Assembly (NCBI GenBank): GCA_902562205.1
Contig: CACESO010000001.1
Location: 62,001-126,000, forward strand
Length of the DNA: 64,000 nt
Reading direction: 5' to 3'
Origin: an uncultured Pelagibacteraceae bacterium
GTDB lineage: Bacteria; Pseudomonadota; Alphaproteobacteria; Pelagibacterales; Pelagibacteraceae
Positions 1 to 11,174 of this stretch are shown here, in pieces; within the stretch, counting starts at the first letter, position 1, and the number at the start of each line of letters is the position of its first letter. The notes beneath the pieces were generated by a model, which did no database searches, was not told the origin of the DNA, and saw only the letters and a program-made list of their open reading frames with translations. The translations under genes and the position numbers were made by a program.

Positions 1-20
1 TGTATAAAAACGAAATAAAA

Positions 21-2472
<2,452 letters not shown>

Positions 2473-2485
2473 TTATTGGCATTAG

Positions 2486-3397
2486 ATGACAACTTATAAT
2501 TCTAGAGCAAAAAGTATTTCACTATTTGATGCATCCATTTTCTTAGAATTGCTAAGACTAATGAAACCTAGAGTAATGTCATTGGTGATATTTACCTGTG
2601 CGGTTGGTTTATTAACTGCTCCGGGTGAAATCAGTTTTATTAAATCAATAACAAACATTTTCTTTGTGACACTTGGTGCTGGAGCAGCAGGGACTCTTAA
2701 TATGTGGTATGAGGCAGATTTAGATAAATTAATGAGCAGAACATGTTTAAGGCCGCTTCCAACAGGAAAATTAAAAAAGAAACACGCGCTTATTTTTGGA
2801 ATAGTCCTATCAGTAGTTTCAGTTTTAGGACTTTACTATTTTTCAAACCTGCTATCTGCTTTAGTTTTGCTTTTTACAATTAGTTTTTATTTATTTGTTT
2901 ATACAATTTGGCTTAAAAGAAGAACGCCACAAAATATAGTAATTGGTGGAGCATCTGGTGCGTTGCCTCCTGTAATTGGATGGACAATTGTTACTAATTC
3001 TTTGAGTTTGGAAGCACTGTCATTTTTCTTGATAATATTTTTTTGGACACCTTCACATTTTTGGGCTTTAAGCTTGTATAAAGTAGGTGACTACAAAAGG
3101 GCCAAAATTCCAATGTTGCCAGTTACTAATGGTATAGAAAATACAAAAAAAAATATTTTTGTATACTCACTTTTAATGCTCCCAACGTTGGCTCTACCTT
3201 ACGTAATAGGTTTTGTTGGAGAATTATTCCTTGTTAGCACTTTTGGTCTAACAATTTATTATATTTTATTATGCTATGCTTTATTAAAAACAAAAAAAGA
3301 CTCCTTTGATTTACAAAAAGCCAAAAGAGTTTTTGGTTATTCAATCTTTTACTTGTTCTTTATATTTGTTTTATTTTTAATTGATAAATTATTCTAA
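2486..3397 (+). CDS. ctaB: Protohaem IX farnesyltransferase (haem O synthase)
   Basis: Membrane prenyltransferase (UbiA superfamily) that adds farnesyl to haem b to give haem O, the precursor of haem A for CoxA. The 303-residue protein has about nine hydrophobic helices. The N-terminal LMKPRVMSLVIFT is typical, and the Asp-rich substrate motif is NMWYEADLDKLMSRT followed by RPLPTGKL (about residues 72-93). Its stop codon overlaps the ATG of the next small gene as TAATG, indicating translational coupling in the cox operon. The gene is also called cyoE. Confidence 0.96.
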   Translation: MTTYNSRAKSISLFDASIFLELLRLMKPRVMSLVIFTCAVGLLTAPGEISFIKSITNIFFVTLGAGAAGTLNMWYEADLDKLMSRTCLRPLPTGKLKKKHALIFGIVLSVVSVLGLYYFSNLLSALVLLFTISFYLFVYTIWLKRRTPQNIVIGGASGALPPVIGWTIVTNSLSLEALSFFLIIFFWTPSHFWALSLYKVGDYKRAKIPMLPVTNGIENTKKNIFVYSLLMLPTLALPYVIGFVGELFLVSTFGLTIYYILLCYALLKTKKDSFDLQKAKRVFGYSIFYLFFIFVLFLIDKLF

Positions 3398-3519
3398 TGG
3401 AAGTCGACAAAAAAATTAAAAAAAAGAATATATTTACTGCTATTGGACTAATAGTATTTATCTTGTTGCTTTTTGTTTTTACACTTTACAATGTTGGAGT
3501 TTTTGAAAGAGTCATATGA
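3397..3519 (+). CDS. Small CoxF-like membrane protein of the cox operon
   Basis: A 40-codon gene fills the space between ctaB and ctaG. It starts at the ATG overlapping the ctaB stop (TAATG), and its TGA overlaps the ctaG ATG (ATGA). The product has a Lys-rich N-terminus (MEVDKKIKKKN), one hydrophobic helix (about residues 12-33) and a short tail ending FERVI. Alphaproteobacterial cox operons carry a small single-helix gene, coxF, at this spot between ctaB and ctaG. The position and topology match, but the sequence is too short for a firm assignment. Both overlaps support real translation. Confidence 0.75.
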   Translation: MEVDKKIKKKNIFTAIGLIVFILLLFVFTLYNVGVFERVI

Positions 3520-4061
3520 TTAGTAAAAAAAACCTAACGCCATTAATTTTATCTTTAATATTCTTTCTAATGCTAGGATTATCATTTGCCGCTGTTCCAC
3601 TGTATGATTTATTTTGCCGAGTCACAGGATTTGGGGGCACTACTCAAATCTCAAAAGAAGCTCCAAAAATAGTTATAGATGAACCCGTAAGAGTAAGATT
3701 TGACACAAATGTTCAAACAGACTTGGCTTGGAATTTTAAAGCAAGTAAATCTTTATATGATATTAAACCAGGCAAAGTATATAAAGTTGAGTTTGAAGTA
3801 GAAAACTTTGGAAAAGAACCTTCAAGTGGAGTTGCAAGTTATAATGTATCTCCATCAACTTTTGGACAATATTTTAATAAACTAGGATGTTTTTGTTTTG
3901 AAAAGCAAACTCTTAAAAGTGGGGAAAAAATGAGTTATATTTTAACTTTCTATTTAGATCCTGAAATGGTAAATGATCCAAAAACTAAAAACATTGACGA
4001 TATTACAATGTCATATACATTTTTTTCTTCTGACTATTACAAACAATCAAAGGTTAATTAA
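3516..4061 (+). CDS. ctaG: Cytochrome c oxidase assembly protein CtaG/Cox11
   Basis: Copper chaperone that delivers Cu to the CuB site of subunit I. The 181-residue protein has one N-terminal membrane anchor (about 8-28) followed by the hallmark PLYDLFCRVTGFGGTT and a periplasmic immunoglobulin-like domain. The copper-binding CFCF motif is at about residues 126-129. Length and motifs match the Cox11 family. The ATG overlaps the stop of the small upstream gene by four bases; coxC starts two bases downstream. Confidence 0.96.
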   Translation: MISKKNLTPLILSLIFFLMLGLSFAAVPLYDLFCRVTGFGGTTQISKEAPKIVIDEPVRVRFDTNVQTDLAWNFKASKSLYDIKPGKVYKVEFEVENFGKEPSSGVASYNVSPSTFGQYFNKLGCFCFEKQTLKSGEKMSYILTFYLDPEMVNDPKTKNIDDITMSYTFFSSDYYKQSKVN

Positions 4062-4063
4062 TT

Positions 4064-4855
4064 ATGAGCTCTAAAGATCAAAAACATGACTACCACTTAG
4101 TTGATCCAAGTCCGTGGCCAATCTATACATCTTTTGCTACTTTAATTACTGCTGTGGGATCAGTTTACTATTTTCACTCAAAAGTTATGTGGGCTATGCT
4201 ACTTGGTTTCGCTCTTTTAATTTATGGGGCATACATGTGGTTCAGAGATGTTGTTAATGAAGCTGAACATCAAGGTCACCATACACCAGTTGTTCAGATA
4301 CATCATCGTTATGGAATGACATTGTTTATAGCATCTGAAGTAATGTTTTTTGTTGCTTGGTTTTGGGCTTACTTTGATGCTAGTTTGTATCCAAGCGCTT
4401 TTGTTGGTGGAGTTTGGCCGCCTAAAGATATTGAAGTTTTTAACCCGTGGGACATTCCATTAATCAACACTCTAGTTTTATTATTGTCCGGAACAACTGT
4501 TACATGGGCTCACCACTCTTTATTAGAAGATGACAGAAAAGGTTTTATACAAGGTCTTTGGGCAACAGTTCTACTAGGTTTCTTTTTTACACTTCTTCAA
4601 ATTTATGAGTACCAACATGCGAGTTTTGATTTTTCAGGGCACATATACGGTGCAACATTTTATATGGCCACAGGCTTTCATGGCTTTCATGTGGTAATTG
4701 GAACTATCTTTTTAGCTGTTTGTTTGTGGAGAGGAAAACTTGGTCACTTTAATAAAGATCATCATTTTGGATTTGAAGCTGCAGCATGGTACTGGCATTT
4801 TGTTGATGTAGTTTGGTTGTTTTTATTTGCAGCAATCTACGTTTGGGGAAGCTAA
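4064..4855 (+). CDS. coxC: Cytochrome c oxidase subunit III
   Basis: Seven-helix subunit III that stabilises the oxidase and feeds protons to the D channel. The 263-residue protein opens with KHDYHLVDPSPWPIYTS and contains RYGMTLFIASEVMFF with the conserved glutamate, GTTVTWAHHSL, and the C-terminal AAAWYWHFVDVVWLFLFA. All are standard for the family. It lies directly after ctaG and before surf1 in the same operon. Confidence 0.97.
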   Translation: MSSKDQKHDYHLVDPSPWPIYTSFATLITAVGSVYYFHSKVMWAMLLGFALLIYGAYMWFRDVVNEAEHQGHHTPVVQIHHRYGMTLFIASEVMFFVAWFWAYFDASLYPSAFVGGVWPPKDIEVFNPWDIPLINTLVLLLSGTTVTWAHHSLLEDDRKGFIQGLWATVLLGFFFTLLQIYEYQHASFDFSGHIYGATFYMATGFHGFHVVIGTIFLAVCLWRGKLGHFNKDHHFGFEAAAWYWHFVDVVWLFLFAAIYVWGS

Positions 4856-4860
4856 TTTAA

Positions 4861-5517
4861 TTGAGATATAAGTTTCTTTTCACAATATTTGTTTCTTTTT
4901 TTATTACCCTTTTTCTTGCTCTTGGATTTTGGCAACTATACAGACTTAATTGGAAAAACAATCTAATTGAAGAAATTAATTCTTCTCTCATGAACAATCC
5001 AGTAAAATTTGAGGCTCAGAAAATAAGAAACTTTCAAAAAATTAAATTCAAAGGAAAAATCAATAATAAGAATTTAATTTATTTATATGGACTCAGCGAT
5101 AATGGGGAACCAGGTTTTAATATAATTAAAGAAGTTGATATTGAAGGAGAAAACTTTTTAATTAATCAAGGATGGATACCAAGAGATTTGAAAGGTAATT
5201 CATTTGAACTAAAACAATCAGAATACTTTGGAATTACAAAGTTAAAATCAAGTAAAAATTATTTCAAACCTAATAACGATTTAATAAAAAATTATTGGTT
5301 TAAACTTGATGATATAGATTTAAAAAAACATACTGGTAAAACATTTTCACCTTTTATAATTTTTATCCAAAATGGAGAACAAACAAACTCTTTTCCAATA
5401 CCAAAAAAAATTTCATCAGATCTGCCTAATAATCACCTTAAATACTCTTTAACATGGTTTTCAATAGCGATATCAATTCTTTTGATATATCTATATTTTA
5501 GAAAAAAGAATTATTAA
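4861..5517 (+). CDS. SURF1-family cytochrome oxidase biogenesis protein
   Basis: SURF1 proteins help place haem a in subunit I. The 218-residue product has the family layout: an N-terminal helix (about 5-22) ending GFWQLYRLNWK, a periplasmic domain with the QGWIPRD motif, and a C-terminal helix (about 195-212) with YSLTWFSIAI. Translation most likely starts at TTG (4861), because no ATG or GTG lies before the first helix. The stop overlaps the thrC ATG as TAATG. Its place after coxC supports the role. It is shorter than many relatives, in keeping with the compact genome. Confidence 0.9.
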   Translation: MRYKFLFTIFVSFFITLFLALGFWQLYRLNWKNNLIEEINSSLMNNPVKFEAQKIRNFQKIKFKGKINNKNLIYLYGLSDNGEPGFNIIKEVDIEGENFLINQGWIPRDLKGNSFELKQSEYFGITKLKSSKNYFKPNNDLIKNYWFKLDDIDLKKHTGKTFSPFIIFIQNGEQTNSFPIPKKISSDLPNNHLKYSLTWFSIAISILLIYLYFRKKNY

Positions 5518-6887
5518 TGGAATATATAAGTACAAGAGGTGATAATAAGAAATTTTCCTTCAGTGAAGTATTTCTCAAAGGTCTTGCTGATGACGGAGGC
5601 CTTTTTATACCGTTGAATATTAAAAAATTTGATGAGAGTAAAATGAACTCTCTAAAAAAATTAAATTATATAGATTTAGCTACTGAAATTATTTATTTAT
5701 ACACAGGTGATTTTTTAGGCAAAAAAGAATTAAATGAAATTGTAAAAAAATCATATTCTAATTTTAGAGAAGAGGATGTTGTCAAAATAGTTGAGCTAAA
5801 TCAATTAAAAATCTTGGAATTGTTTCATGGACCCACTCTGGCCTTTAAAGATATTGCAATGCAGTTAATTGGAAATATGTATGAGCATCTTTTAAAATCA
5901 AATAATGAAACTATAAATATAGTTGTTGCAACATCCGGAGATACTGGTGCAGCAGCCATTGATGCAATTAAAGGAAAATCTAATTTAAATATATTTGTTT
6001 TACATCCAAATAATAGAATTTCCTCTGTTCAAAGAAAAATTATGACTACAGTAGAGGAAAAAAATGTTTTTAATATTGCAATTGATGGAAACTTTGATGA
6101 TTGTCAAAATATTGTAAAACAAATGTTTTCTGATCTTGAGTTCTCAAAATCTATAAATATGTCAGGGGTAAACTCAATAAATTGGGCGAGAATAATTGCT
6201 CAAGCGGTATATTATTTTTATGCACATTTTAAATTAGAAAAAGACAATATCTCTTTTTCAGTTCCAACAGGAAATTTTGGAGATGCCTTTGCAGGATATC
6301 TTGCAAAAAAAATGGGATTACCAATTGATAAATTAATTGTTGCAACAAATGAAAACGATATTTTGCATAGAGCCATTACAGAAGGAGATTATATTTCTAA
6401 AGAAGTTAGAGAAACATTATCCCCTAGTATGGATATCCAATTAGCAAGTAACTTTGAAAGATTAATTTACTACGTGAATAATTCCAATTCTGAAAAAACA
6501 GCAGAAATTATGAAAAAAGTGAAAAAGAATTCTTATAAAATTGAAAAGAGAGATTTAGATATAATTCAAAAAGATTTTTTATCAGAAAGCTGCAATGAAA
6601 AAGAAACTTTAGGAATTATTAAGAAAAATTACGAGGAAAATGGTGTGGTTTTAGATCCACATACAGCCATTGGAGTGGGCGCTGCACAAAAATTATCTTT
6701 GAATGATTGTGTAGTTTTATCAACTGCACATCCGTGTAAATTTCCAGACGCCACAAACAATGCGATTAATAAACATGAAAAACTACCAAAAGAACTTCAG
6801 CACGTACTTAATAAAAATGAGAATTTTCAAGTACTAAAGAATAGTACGGATGAAGTAAAAAAATTTATTAAAAGCAAAATTTTATAA
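5517..6887 (+). CDS. thrC: Threonine synthase
   Basis: PLP enzyme converting O-phosphohomoserine to threonine. The 456-residue protein starts MEYISTRGD as in the proteobacterial class. The PLP lysine is in FHGPTLAFKDIAMQ (about residue 112), and the phosphate-binding loop ATSGDTGAAA is near 140. It is translationally coupled to surf1 (TAATG) although the two functions are unrelated. The homoserine kinase that makes its substrate lies nearby on the other strand (7297-8268). Its stop TAA shares the palindrome TTATAA with the stop of convergent rnhA, so no terminator fits between them. Confidence 0.96.
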   Translation: MEYISTRGDNKKFSFSEVFLKGLADDGGLFIPLNIKKFDESKMNSLKKLNYIDLATEIIYLYTGDFLGKKELNEIVKKSYSNFREEDVVKIVELNQLKILELFHGPTLAFKDIAMQLIGNMYEHLLKSNNETINIVVATSGDTGAAAIDAIKGKSNLNIFVLHPNNRISSVQRKIMTTVEEKNVFNIAIDGNFDDCQNIVKQMFSDLEFSKSINMSGVNSINWARIIAQAVYYFYAHFKLEKDNISFSVPTGNFGDAFAGYLAKKMGLPIDKLIVATNENDILHRAITEGDYISKEVRETLSPSMDIQLASNFERLIYYVNNSNSEKTAEIMKKVKKNSYKIEKRDLDIIQKDFLSESCNEKETLGIIKKNYEENGVVLDPHTAIGVGAAQKLSLNDCVVLSTAHPCKFPDATNNAINKHEKLPKELQHVLNKNENFQVLKNSTDEVKKFIKSKIL

Positions 6888-7304
6888 GTTTGCAGCTTCT
6901 TTAGCAATTAAATCAACTTCATTGTTTAACTCGTCAGTTGAGTGCGCTTTTACCCAATTCCAACTTATTTCAAATTCATTGGCTAAAATATCTAGCTCTG
7001 TCCAAAGATCTTTATTTTTAACTTCTTGCTTATTTGCGGTTTTCCATCCATTTTTTTTCCAGTTATAAATCCACTCTGTAATTCCTGACTTTACATACTT
7101 AGAGTCTGTAAAAATTTGAACTTTACTTCCTTTGGGAATTTTTTTTAATGCTTCAATAGGAGCTAGCAACTCCATTTGATTATTTGTAGTATTCTTTTTA
7201 CTTCCTTTAATATTAGTTTTTTGTCCATTGTTTATAATTATTGCTGCCCATCCACCATTGCCAGGATTTTCTAAACAGGACCCGTCAGTATAAATTTTAA
7301 TCAT
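6882..7304 (-). CDS. rnhA: Ribonuclease HI
   Basis: Endonuclease that cuts RNA in RNA-DNA hybrids. The 140-residue protein carries the metal-binding carboxylates in YTDGSCLENPGNGG, NQMELLAPIEAL and FTDSKYVKSGI, the histidine in WVKAHS, and the last Asp in NNEVDLIA. It is the final gene of the long minus-strand run. Its start lies inside the end of thrB (8-base overlap), as in other alphaproteobacteria where thrB and rnhA are adjacent. Confidence 0.95.
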   Translation of the reverse strand: MIKIYTDGSCLENPGNGGWAAIIINNGQKTNIKGSKKNTTNNQMELLAPIEALKKIPKGSKVQIFTDSKYVKSGITEWIYNWKKNGWKTANKQEVKNKDLWTELDILANEFEISWNWVKAHSTDELNNEVDLIAKEAANL

Positions 7305-8268
7305 TTAAGTATTCCTCAAATTTTTCTATAGAGTCATGAAACCTAAGTTTTTGTATATATTCTGATGGATCCTTTTTTTTTATTAAAATATTTTTAGGAG
7401 TATTTACGTAATCATAAGCTCTTGTTGCCAGATATCTTAAGGCAGATCCTTTACAAAGAATTTTCATACTCCTTTTTTCCTCTGGTTTAAGTTTTCTTAT
7501 ACTTTCATAACCCTTGAAAAGCTTAGAAGCTTTCTTCTTATCAAACTTAAATCTATTTTTTGTTTTATTAAAACAAAGAGAATTTATACAAATAGCAAGT
7601 TCATAAGCTTGAAAATCATAAGCTGAAAAATAAAAATCAATAAACCCCCCGAATTTTCCCTTGTGAAAAAAAATATTGTCAATGAATAAGTCACCATGAA
7701 TTACACTACTTGGTATTCTTTTTGGCCATTTTTTGCTGATATCACGAAAACTTTCCTTCATTTCTTCTTTAAGATTCTTAGGTAACTTCGAATTTTTTAA
7801 GTTAATTTTATTTATAAGACTATTTATTTTGAGGGGTGAAAAGCTATTTTTTCTTTTAAGTTTTATCTTTGTTAATTTTTTATGCATTAAACCAATTTTT
7901 TTTCCAATGACTAATAAATCTTTTTCCAAAAGCTTTTTTTTATCGTCACCCTCTAAGAAGGAAACTAGACAAGCCTTTTTTGTTTTTAAATTAAATATGT
8001 ACTTTCCAAATTTATTTTTGATTGGAGATGGGCATTTAATACCTTTTTTTGAAAGTGCATCCATCAACTTCATAAAGTAGGGCAAATCCTTATTATTAAC
8101 TCTACTTTCAAAAATCGTTAAGACGTATTTTTTATTTTTTGTGGCAACAGTATAATTTGTATTCTCTATTCCTTTTTTAATACCCTTAAAGCTTGTGATT
8201 TTTTTAAATCCAAAAATATTTTGGACATTATAAATGTCAGCTTGATTTAACTTTGTAAATACAGCCAT
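7297..8268 (-). CDS. thrB: Homoserine kinase (ThrB, aminoglycoside phosphotransferase fold)
   Basis: Phosphorylates homoserine for threonine synthesis. The 323-residue protein belongs to the APH-like ThrB type, not the GHMP-kinase type. It begins MAVFTKLNQADI, has GIENTNYTVAT near residue 34, and the kinase catalytic motif VIHGDLFIDNIFF with the metal-site motif GFIDFYFSAYDF. Its ATG overlaps the ispH stop as TAATG. Together with nearby thrC it completes the last two steps to threonine. Confidence 0.93.
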   Translation of the reverse strand: MAVFTKLNQADIYNVQNIFGFKKITSFKGIKKGIENTNYTVATKNKKYVLTIFESRVNNKDLPYFMKLMDALSKKGIKCPSPIKNKFGKYIFNLKTKKACLVSFLEGDDKKKLLEKDLLVIGKKIGLMHKKLTKIKLKRKNSFSPLKINSLINKINLKNSKLPKNLKEEMKESFRDISKKWPKRIPSSVIHGDLFIDNIFFHKGKFGGFIDFYFSAYDFQAYELAICINSLCFNKTKNRFKFDKKKASKLFKGYESIRKLKPEEKRSMKILCKGSALRYLATRAYDYVNTPKNILIKKKDPSEYIQKLRFHDSIEKFEEYLND

Positions 8269-9212
8269 TAATTGAGTTTTCCTGGAACTTTAAAAGTTAC
8301 GTTTTCTTTTACTATTTCGACTTCTTGAATTTCGACATTAAATTTTTCTTTAATTTTTTCTATAAAATTCTGAACTAAAACTTCAGGCGCTGATGCACCT
8401 GATGAAATACCTATAGTATTACATTGAGAAATTTTTTCTAATGGAACTGAACTTTCAGAATGTATTAACTCTGAATAATTACATCCTGCTTTATTGGCTA
8501 CCTCCACGAGTCTTTTTGAATTAGATGAATTCCTACTCCCAATTACAAAGAACATGTCACACTTTGATGCAATATGTTTAACGGCTGCTTGTCTATTAGT
8601 CGTGGCATAACAGATGTCCTCTTTATTTGGCTCTTTAATTTGTGGAAATTTTTTCTTTAAAGCATCAATAATATCTTTTGTATCATCAACAGAAAGAGTT
8701 GTTTGAGTTACAAAAGCTAATTTTTTATTTGATAGAGTATCAATATCCTTAACATCATCAATCGTTTCAACTAATTCTATTGATCCTTCTGGAATTTGAC
8801 CCATAGTGCCAACTACTTCAGGATGATTTTTGTGACCAATTAAAAAGATATGGAAACCAGCTTTATTTAAATTTTCAGCTTCTCTATGTACTTTAGAAAC
8901 CAAAGGACAAGTAGCATCTATATATTCCATTTTTAAATCTTGAGCTTCTTTTGGAACTTTTTTTGGAACTCCATGAGCTGAAAAAATTACTGGTCTAGTT
9001 TTGTCCTTAATTTCACTAATTTCTTCTACAAATATTGCACCAATTTTTTTTAAATTTTCGACTACTTGCTTATTGTGAACTATCTCATGTCGCACATAAA
9101 CTGGTGACCCAAATTTATTTATGCTTTTTTTTACAATTTCTATTGCTCGATCAACTCCAGCACAAAACCCTCTTGGAGCAGCTAAATATATTTTTAAATC
9201 TTTATTTTTCAT
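8268..9212 (-). CDS. ispH: 4-hydroxy-3-methylbut-2-enyl diphosphate reductase
   Basis: Last enzyme of the MEP pathway; an iron-sulfur protein that reduces HMBPP to IPP and DMAPP. The cluster cysteines are in APRGFCAGVDRAI, DATCPLVSKVH and ICYATTNRQ, and the catalytic TQTTLS motif is present. A longer reading frame reaches a TTG at 9221, but the ATG at 9212 (MKNKDLKIYLAAPRGFC) fits the family better and overlaps the upstream blh by only 11 bases. It follows the carotenoid/retinal genes, so precursor and product genes are probably co-transcribed. Confidence 0.95.
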   Translation of the reverse strand: MKNKDLKIYLAAPRGFCAGVDRAIEIVKKSINKFGSPVYVRHEIVHNKQVVENLKKIGAIFVEEISEIKDKTRPVIFSAHGVPKKVPKEAQDLKMEYIDATCPLVSKVHREAENLNKAGFHIFLIGHKNHPEVVGTMGQIPEGSIELVETIDDVKDIDTLSNKKLAFVTQTTLSVDDTKDIIDALKKKFPQIKEPNKEDICYATTNRQAAVKHIASKCDMFFVIGSRNSSNSKRLVEVANKAGCNYSELIHSESSVPLEKISQCNTIGISSGASAPEVLVQNFIEKIKEKFNVEIQEVEIVKENVTFKVPGKLN

Positions 9213-10116
9213 TTTTTTCAATAAGATACTCCAATAATATATGCGGAAAGGTCAAAGACGCCAAACCTATAAATATTACTTTTAAAATTGCATCGTCAAA
9301 AACATAATATTTAGCCAAAAAATAAAGACTTATTATAAATAGTAATAAAGTCATTAATGTAAGCGGTAATGCTTTTCTTATAAACTTATAAAAACCAACT
9401 TTAAAATCATTACTATCAATTTCATATATTAGAGAAAGAGAATGTCTTACAGAGTGTAAAAAACAAAAATAAATTGTGAAAGCAATTAATGGAGAGAGAA
9501 AAACATTAAGCAATATAATATTTGTCCAATCTGCAATTAAGAATCCACCATTGTTTGATTGAACTGTTATAATAATGTTTGCAATAAAACTAAGAAATAT
9601 CATAAGTATTAAAAATTTACTGCTTAAAAAACCTAAGTCTAAGTTTAAGATTTGAAAAATTTCATTGGTCTTTTCATTATGAAATAGAAGGGGTGCAATA
9701 ATGATTACACTTCCTTTAAACAAATATAGAAAATCGTAAACTAAACTTTTTATGTTTTGACCTACGCAACTATCTTCTTTACCAAAATGATATGAAGCAA
9801 CCATTAAAAAAATTATTAAAACAATTTCTGGAACTATCATCCAAGTAAAAATTACTATCAACGAGACAGCTATATAAGCTAAGTAAAAGTATGACTCATT
9901 TTCAACTTTATAGATTTTCATTAATTTATAACCTTTTAGGTGATCAAGAGCTCCATGAGAAACACCTATGATAGATATTAAAAAGAAACAGATGATAGTT
10001 TGATATTGAAATTCTATTTGCTTATTTTCAAAATATTTTGAAATTGAAATTAAAAAAATAATGTTGAATAGAAGTAAAAAAAACGAATATTTTTTATTTA
10101 TTTTATATAAATCCAT
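9202..10116 (-). CDS. blh: Brp/Blh-type beta-carotene 15,15'-dioxygenase (retinal formation)
   Basis: Integral-membrane iron enzyme that cleaves beta-carotene into two retinals, the proteorhodopsin chromophore. The 304-residue multi-helix protein has the family's conserved histidine motifs: SHGALDH (about 53-59), ASYHFGKED (about 106-114), CFLHSVRHS (about 217-225) and FPHILLEY near the C-terminus. The frame is open to an upstream ATG at 10146, but the ATG at 10116 overlaps the crtY stop as TAATG, the junction used by crtI/crtB and ispH/thrB, so I prefer it. No rhodopsin gene lies in this window. Confidence 0.93.
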   Translation of the reverse strand: MDLYKINKKYSFFLLLFNIIFLISISKYFENKQIEFQYQTIICFFLISIIGVSHGALDHLKGYKLMKIYKVENESYFYLAYIAVSLIVIFTWMIVPEIVLIIFLMVASYHFGKEDSCVGQNIKSLVYDFLYLFKGSVIIIAPLLFHNEKTNEIFQILNLDLGFLSSKFLILMIFLSFIANIIITVQSNNGGFLIADWTNIILLNVFLSPLIAFTIYFCFLHSVRHSLSLIYEIDSNDFKVGFYKFIRKALPLTLMTLLLFIISLYFLAKYYVFDDAILKVIFIGLASLTFPHILLEYLIEKNEK

Positions 10117-11174
10117 TAATTGAATAAAGCCTTTATAAAAGGCCACTTTGGCATTTTTGATATTATTGATAAGTCTTGAAAAATATTACTTTTATTTGAG
10201 AGGAATTTTACACTTGTTTCTGCGCTAGAATTAAAGATTTCAAAAAAAATATTTGGCATTCTTTTTGCATTCCTTTTCAACACTTTTAAAAATATTTTAT
10301 CAAGAATTTCATATTTTTTTCCGATATTGTAAGTTTTTAAATTATCTAAATTTTTAACAATATATTTACAATGTTCTTGAATATTTAAAAAAGTGTATCC
10401 AGTACTTAATCTCGTCATTTTACCTGCTGTTCCGATATTAATTTTTTTTTTACCGTTTAAATTTGTAGGATAAAATAATGGAATTTGTCCTTTTTCTTTA
10501 TAAATAATTTTGTAATTTTTAATCTTAAGAATATTTTCAATATATTCCTTAATCTGAAAATCATAGTCTTTTTCTGAGGGATCTTTCATATTTGATAACC
10601 AAGTTGTTTCAATTAAAGCTTTATTTTTTGAAAACGGAAGAGTGTAAAAAAAATGAACGCTTTTTTTTTGGTCACAATCAAAATCCATTAAATTAATTAT
10701 AGAATCATCAAATATATTCTTATCCGTTTCAATTTCATAACCTCCAAAATGTTGCCAAAGATCATTTTCATTTGAATTTATTTTAGGAACACTATTAAAT
10801 ACGTACGAATTTTCTGTATTCACATCCTCCTTATTTCTGAAGAAATGAATATTTTTATTTGCTTTAAGTCTGTTTAAAGTTTTTCTGTAAAATAGACCAC
10901 TGTCAACAGATTGATACGGTAGACTTTCACACTCAACCTGCTTTGATTTATTGGGAATATTAATTGAAAAAGAATCCCAACTTTTAATCACACAATCTTC
11001 AAAATTATGTGGAAATGTTTTCCAAAAAGACCATGTTTTATCTCGTTGGTATTCAGTCCTAGGCTCAATAATAGCTAAGGTTTTATCACTTAACTTGTTA
11101 TTGATTTCAAGCTCGTAAGCTAAGGAGAGGCCAGCGCAACCGCCACCAATTATTGTATAATCAAATTCTTTCAT
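10116..11174 (-). CDS. crtY: Lycopene beta-cyclase (CrtY type)
   Basis: Flavin-dependent cyclase that closes both ends of lycopene to give beta-carotene. The 352-residue protein starts with a dinucleotide-binding motif (YTIIGGGCAGLSLAYEL) and has the CrtY-type DKTWSFWKTFPHNF segment. A second conserved patch, GTAGKMTRLSTGYTFLNIQ, lies around residues 250-270. The start is 14 bases inside crtB. Gene order crtI-crtB-crtY-blh follows the biochemical order apart from crtB. Confidence 0.92.
   Translation of the reverse strand: MKEFDYTIIGGGCAGLSLAYELEINNKLSDKTLAIIEPRTEYQRDKTWSFWKTFPHNFEDCVIKSWDSFSINIPNKSKQVECESLPYQSVDSGLFYRKTLNRLKANKNIHFFRNKEDVNTENSYVFNSVPKINSNENDLWQHFGGYEIETDKNIFDDSIINLMDFDCDQKKSVHFFYTLPFSKNKALIETTWLSNMKDPSEKDYDFQIKEYIENILKIKNYKIIYKEKGQIPLFYPTNLNGKKKINIGTAGKMTRLSTGYTFLNIQEHCKYIVKNLDNLKTYNIGKKYEILDKIFLKVLKRNAKRMPNIFFEIFNSSAETSVKFLSNKSNIFQDLSIISKMPKWPFIKALFN

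Noticed and set aside
7733-8080. Plus-strand open frame of 115 codons
   Set aside because: Lies wholly antisense to thrB, Phe/Leu/Ser-rich as expected from reversed Lys/Glu/Asn codons, with no family motif.
10117-10146. Upstream start for blh
   Set aside because: The ATG at 10116 makes the TAATG junction used elsewhere in this operon, while the longer form would add ten residues inside crtY.
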